From RUG472 sp045224495 (GTDB lineage Bacteria; Bacillota; Clostridia; Christensenellales; CAG-138), in contig JBGVAK010000064.1 of the NCBI GenBank assembly GCA_045224495.1, positions 1 to 14,028 of the forward strand: a stretch of 14,028 nt of DNA, written 5' to 3'. Made by a program: the position numbers and the translations under genes. How positions within the stretch are numbered: the stretch's first letter is position 1; each line of letters starts with the position of its first letter. Below are positions 13,122-14,028 of the stretch, piece after piece. The notes below the pieces were generated by a model. That model was not told the DNA's origin, made no database searches, and worked only from the letters and a program-made list of their open reading frames with translations.

Positions 13122-13334
13122 ATGATGCCGCTGATATTGGCAGACACAGGCGAAGAAGCCGTCATCAAGCGCGTGGGCGGCAGCCCCGAGATGAAGAAGC
13201 ACCTGGAGGACATGGGCTTCGTAGCGGGCGGCGCGGTCACGGTATTGAACACCATCGGCGGGAATTTGATCGTCAAGATCAAGGAATCCCGGGTGGCCAT
13301 CAGCAAGGAGATGGCCGGCAAAATAATGATTTGA
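13122..13334 (+). CDS. feoA: FeoA, first copy
   Basis: A 70-residue cytoplasmic protein of the SH3-like FeoA family, which associates with the FeoB transporter and supports ferrous iron uptake. Seen: a compact beta-rich protein with the family's HLEDMGFVAGGAVTVL segment (the usual L-x-x-M-G-h-x-x-G-x-x-V block), then a strand pair and ISKEMAGKIMI at the end. GGAGG at 13110-13114 lies seven bases before the ATG (a second ATG follows directly). It is the first gene of the feo operon, downstream of the DtxR-type sites, and lies 26 bases before the second feoA. Paired FeoA proteins before FeoB are a normal Clostridial arrangement. Confidence 0.92.
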   Translation: MMPLILADTGEEAVIKRVGGSPEMKKHLEDMGFVAGGAVTVLNTIGGNLIVKIKESRVAISKEMAGKIMI

Positions 13335-13360
13335 AAAAGCGAAGCAAAGGAGAAATACGA

Positions 13361-13582
13361 ATGAAAACACTGAGAGATGTGAATGTGGGCGACACCGTGA
13401 AGGTGATCAAGCTCCACGGCGAAGGCGCGGTGAAGCGCCGGATCATGGACATGGGCATCACCAAGGGCGTGGAGGTCTACGTCCGGAAGCTGGCCCCCCT
13501 GGGCGACCCGGTGGAGGTCAACGTGCGGGGCTATGAATTGAGCATCCGCAAGGCGGACGCCGAGATGATCGAGGTAGAGTAA
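13361..13582 (+). CDS. feoA: FeoA, second copy
   Basis: A 73-residue second SH3-like FeoA protein. It reads VNVGDTVKVIKLHGEGAVKRRIMDMGITKGVEVYVRKLAPLGDPVEVNVRGYELSIRKADAEMIEV. It has the complete family pattern, including the PLGDP turn and the GYELSIRKxDA end, and is closer to the canonical FeoA sequence than the first copy. The ATG at 13361 has AAAGGAG at 13346-13352, eight bases away. A TTG-initiated extension to 13331 overlaps the first feoA stop but lacks such a site. It is 11 bases before feoB, so the two should be co-translated and the products should act together. Confidence 0.94.
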   Translation: MKTLRDVNVGDTVKVIKLHGEGAVKRRIMDMGITKGVEVYVRKLAPLGDPVEVNVRGYELSIRKADAEMIEVE

Positions 13583-13593
13583 AGGAGGCGGCT

Positions 13594-14028
13594 ATGGAAA
13601 ATCAACTGCGCATCGCCCTGGCGGGCAACCCCAACAGCGGCAAAACCACCCTGTTCAATAAGCTCACCGGTTCCAACCAGTTCGTGGGCAACTGGCCGGG
13701 CGTCACCGTGGAGAAGAAGGAAGGCAGGCTGATCGTGGACAAGGAGGTCGTCTTGACCGACCTGCCCGGCATCTACTCCCTCTCTCCCTACACGCTGGAG
13801 GAAGTGGTGGCCCGGAACTACCTCATGGAGGAAAAGCCCGACGCCATTTTGAACATCGTGGACGCCACCAACCTGGAGCGCAATTTGTACCTCACCACCC
13901 AGCTCACGGAGCTGGGCATCCCCGTGGTCATCGCCCTCAACATGATGGACCTGGTCAAGAAGGCGGGGGACAGCATCAACGTGAAGGAGCTCTCCCGGCA
14001 GCTGGGCTGCAAGATCGTGGAGATCTCC
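13594..14028 (+). CDS. feoB: FeoB ferrous iron transporter (3' partial)
   Basis: The N-terminal 145 residues of the large membrane transporter that takes up Fe2+. Only the G domain is in the window. The G1 loop is GNPNSGKT (11-18), the switch region contains NWPGVTVE (33-40), G3 is DLPG (56-59), and G4 is NMMD (116-119). The order and spacing match FeoB GTPase domains, which resemble small G proteins. The membrane part lies beyond the window end. AAAGGAGG at 13581-13588 is five bases before the ATG. As the third gene of the operon it is expected to be repressed by the divergent DtxR-family protein under iron sufficiency. Confidence 0.96.
   Translation, partial: MENQLRIALAGNPNSGKTTLFNKLTGSNQFVGNWPGVTVEKKEGRLIVDKEVVLTDLPGIYSLSPYTLEEVVARNYLMEEKPDAILNIVDATNLERNLYLTTQLTELGIPVVIALNMMDLVKKAGDSINVKELSRQLGCKIVEIS

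Overview
The window looks like a fairly GC-rich member of the Clostridia (Oscillospiraceae-like Firmicutes). The evidence is strong GGAGG ribosome sites, TTGACA/TATAAT promoters, hairpin-plus-T terminators, tandem feoA genes before feoB, and a Firmicute-type serine recombinase element. By eye it is a mosaic. Backbone blocks (about 5650-10140 and 12490-14028) are GC-rich. Two accessory blocks (1 to about 5450, and about 10140-12480) are less so.

Accessory block 1 (1-5450) is the right part of an integrative element. It encodes a single-chain, two-barrel RNA polymerase related to the eukaryotic RNA-dependent RNA polymerases (RDR/QDE-1) and phage YonO, cut by the window edge. An unrecognised 290-residue protein is translationally coupled to it. 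Then, from their own consensus promoter with an operator-like inverted repeat over the -10 box, come an XRE repressor and a large serine recombinase. A 17-bp stem terminator closes the block. The polymerase is the most notable thing in the window.

Backbone block 1 (5650-10140) has a PfkB-family sugar kinase and, across a shared two-way terminator, a DtxR-family regulator transcribed the other way. Divergent from the regulator is a five-gene coupled run: ATC-hydrolase-like protein, HMA metal-binding protein, GufA-type ZIP transporter, LCM-family methyltransferase, and a second methyltransferase that is truncated. Both divergent promoters carry a GTTAG-N6-CTAAC palindrome at the predicted start site.

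Accessory block 2 (10140-12480) begins with a remnant of what looks like an IS21-family insertion sequence end, which breaks the second methyltransferase. It continues with a leader containing two interlocking inverted repeats (pseudoknot topology), a membrane-anchored XRE regulator, a 53-residue zinc-ribbon protein, a membrane-anchored gluzincin-type peptidase, a 62-residue hypothetical protein and a possible 41-residue ORF.

Backbone block 2 (12490-14028) is a ferrous-iron uptake locus: a second DtxR-family regulator divergent from feoA-feoA-feoB (feoB runs off the end). The feo promoter has three GTTAG-type sites. Because the same palindrome occurs at both DtxR loci, the two loci probably share a regulon. 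The first regulator, however, lacks metal ligands that the second keeps.
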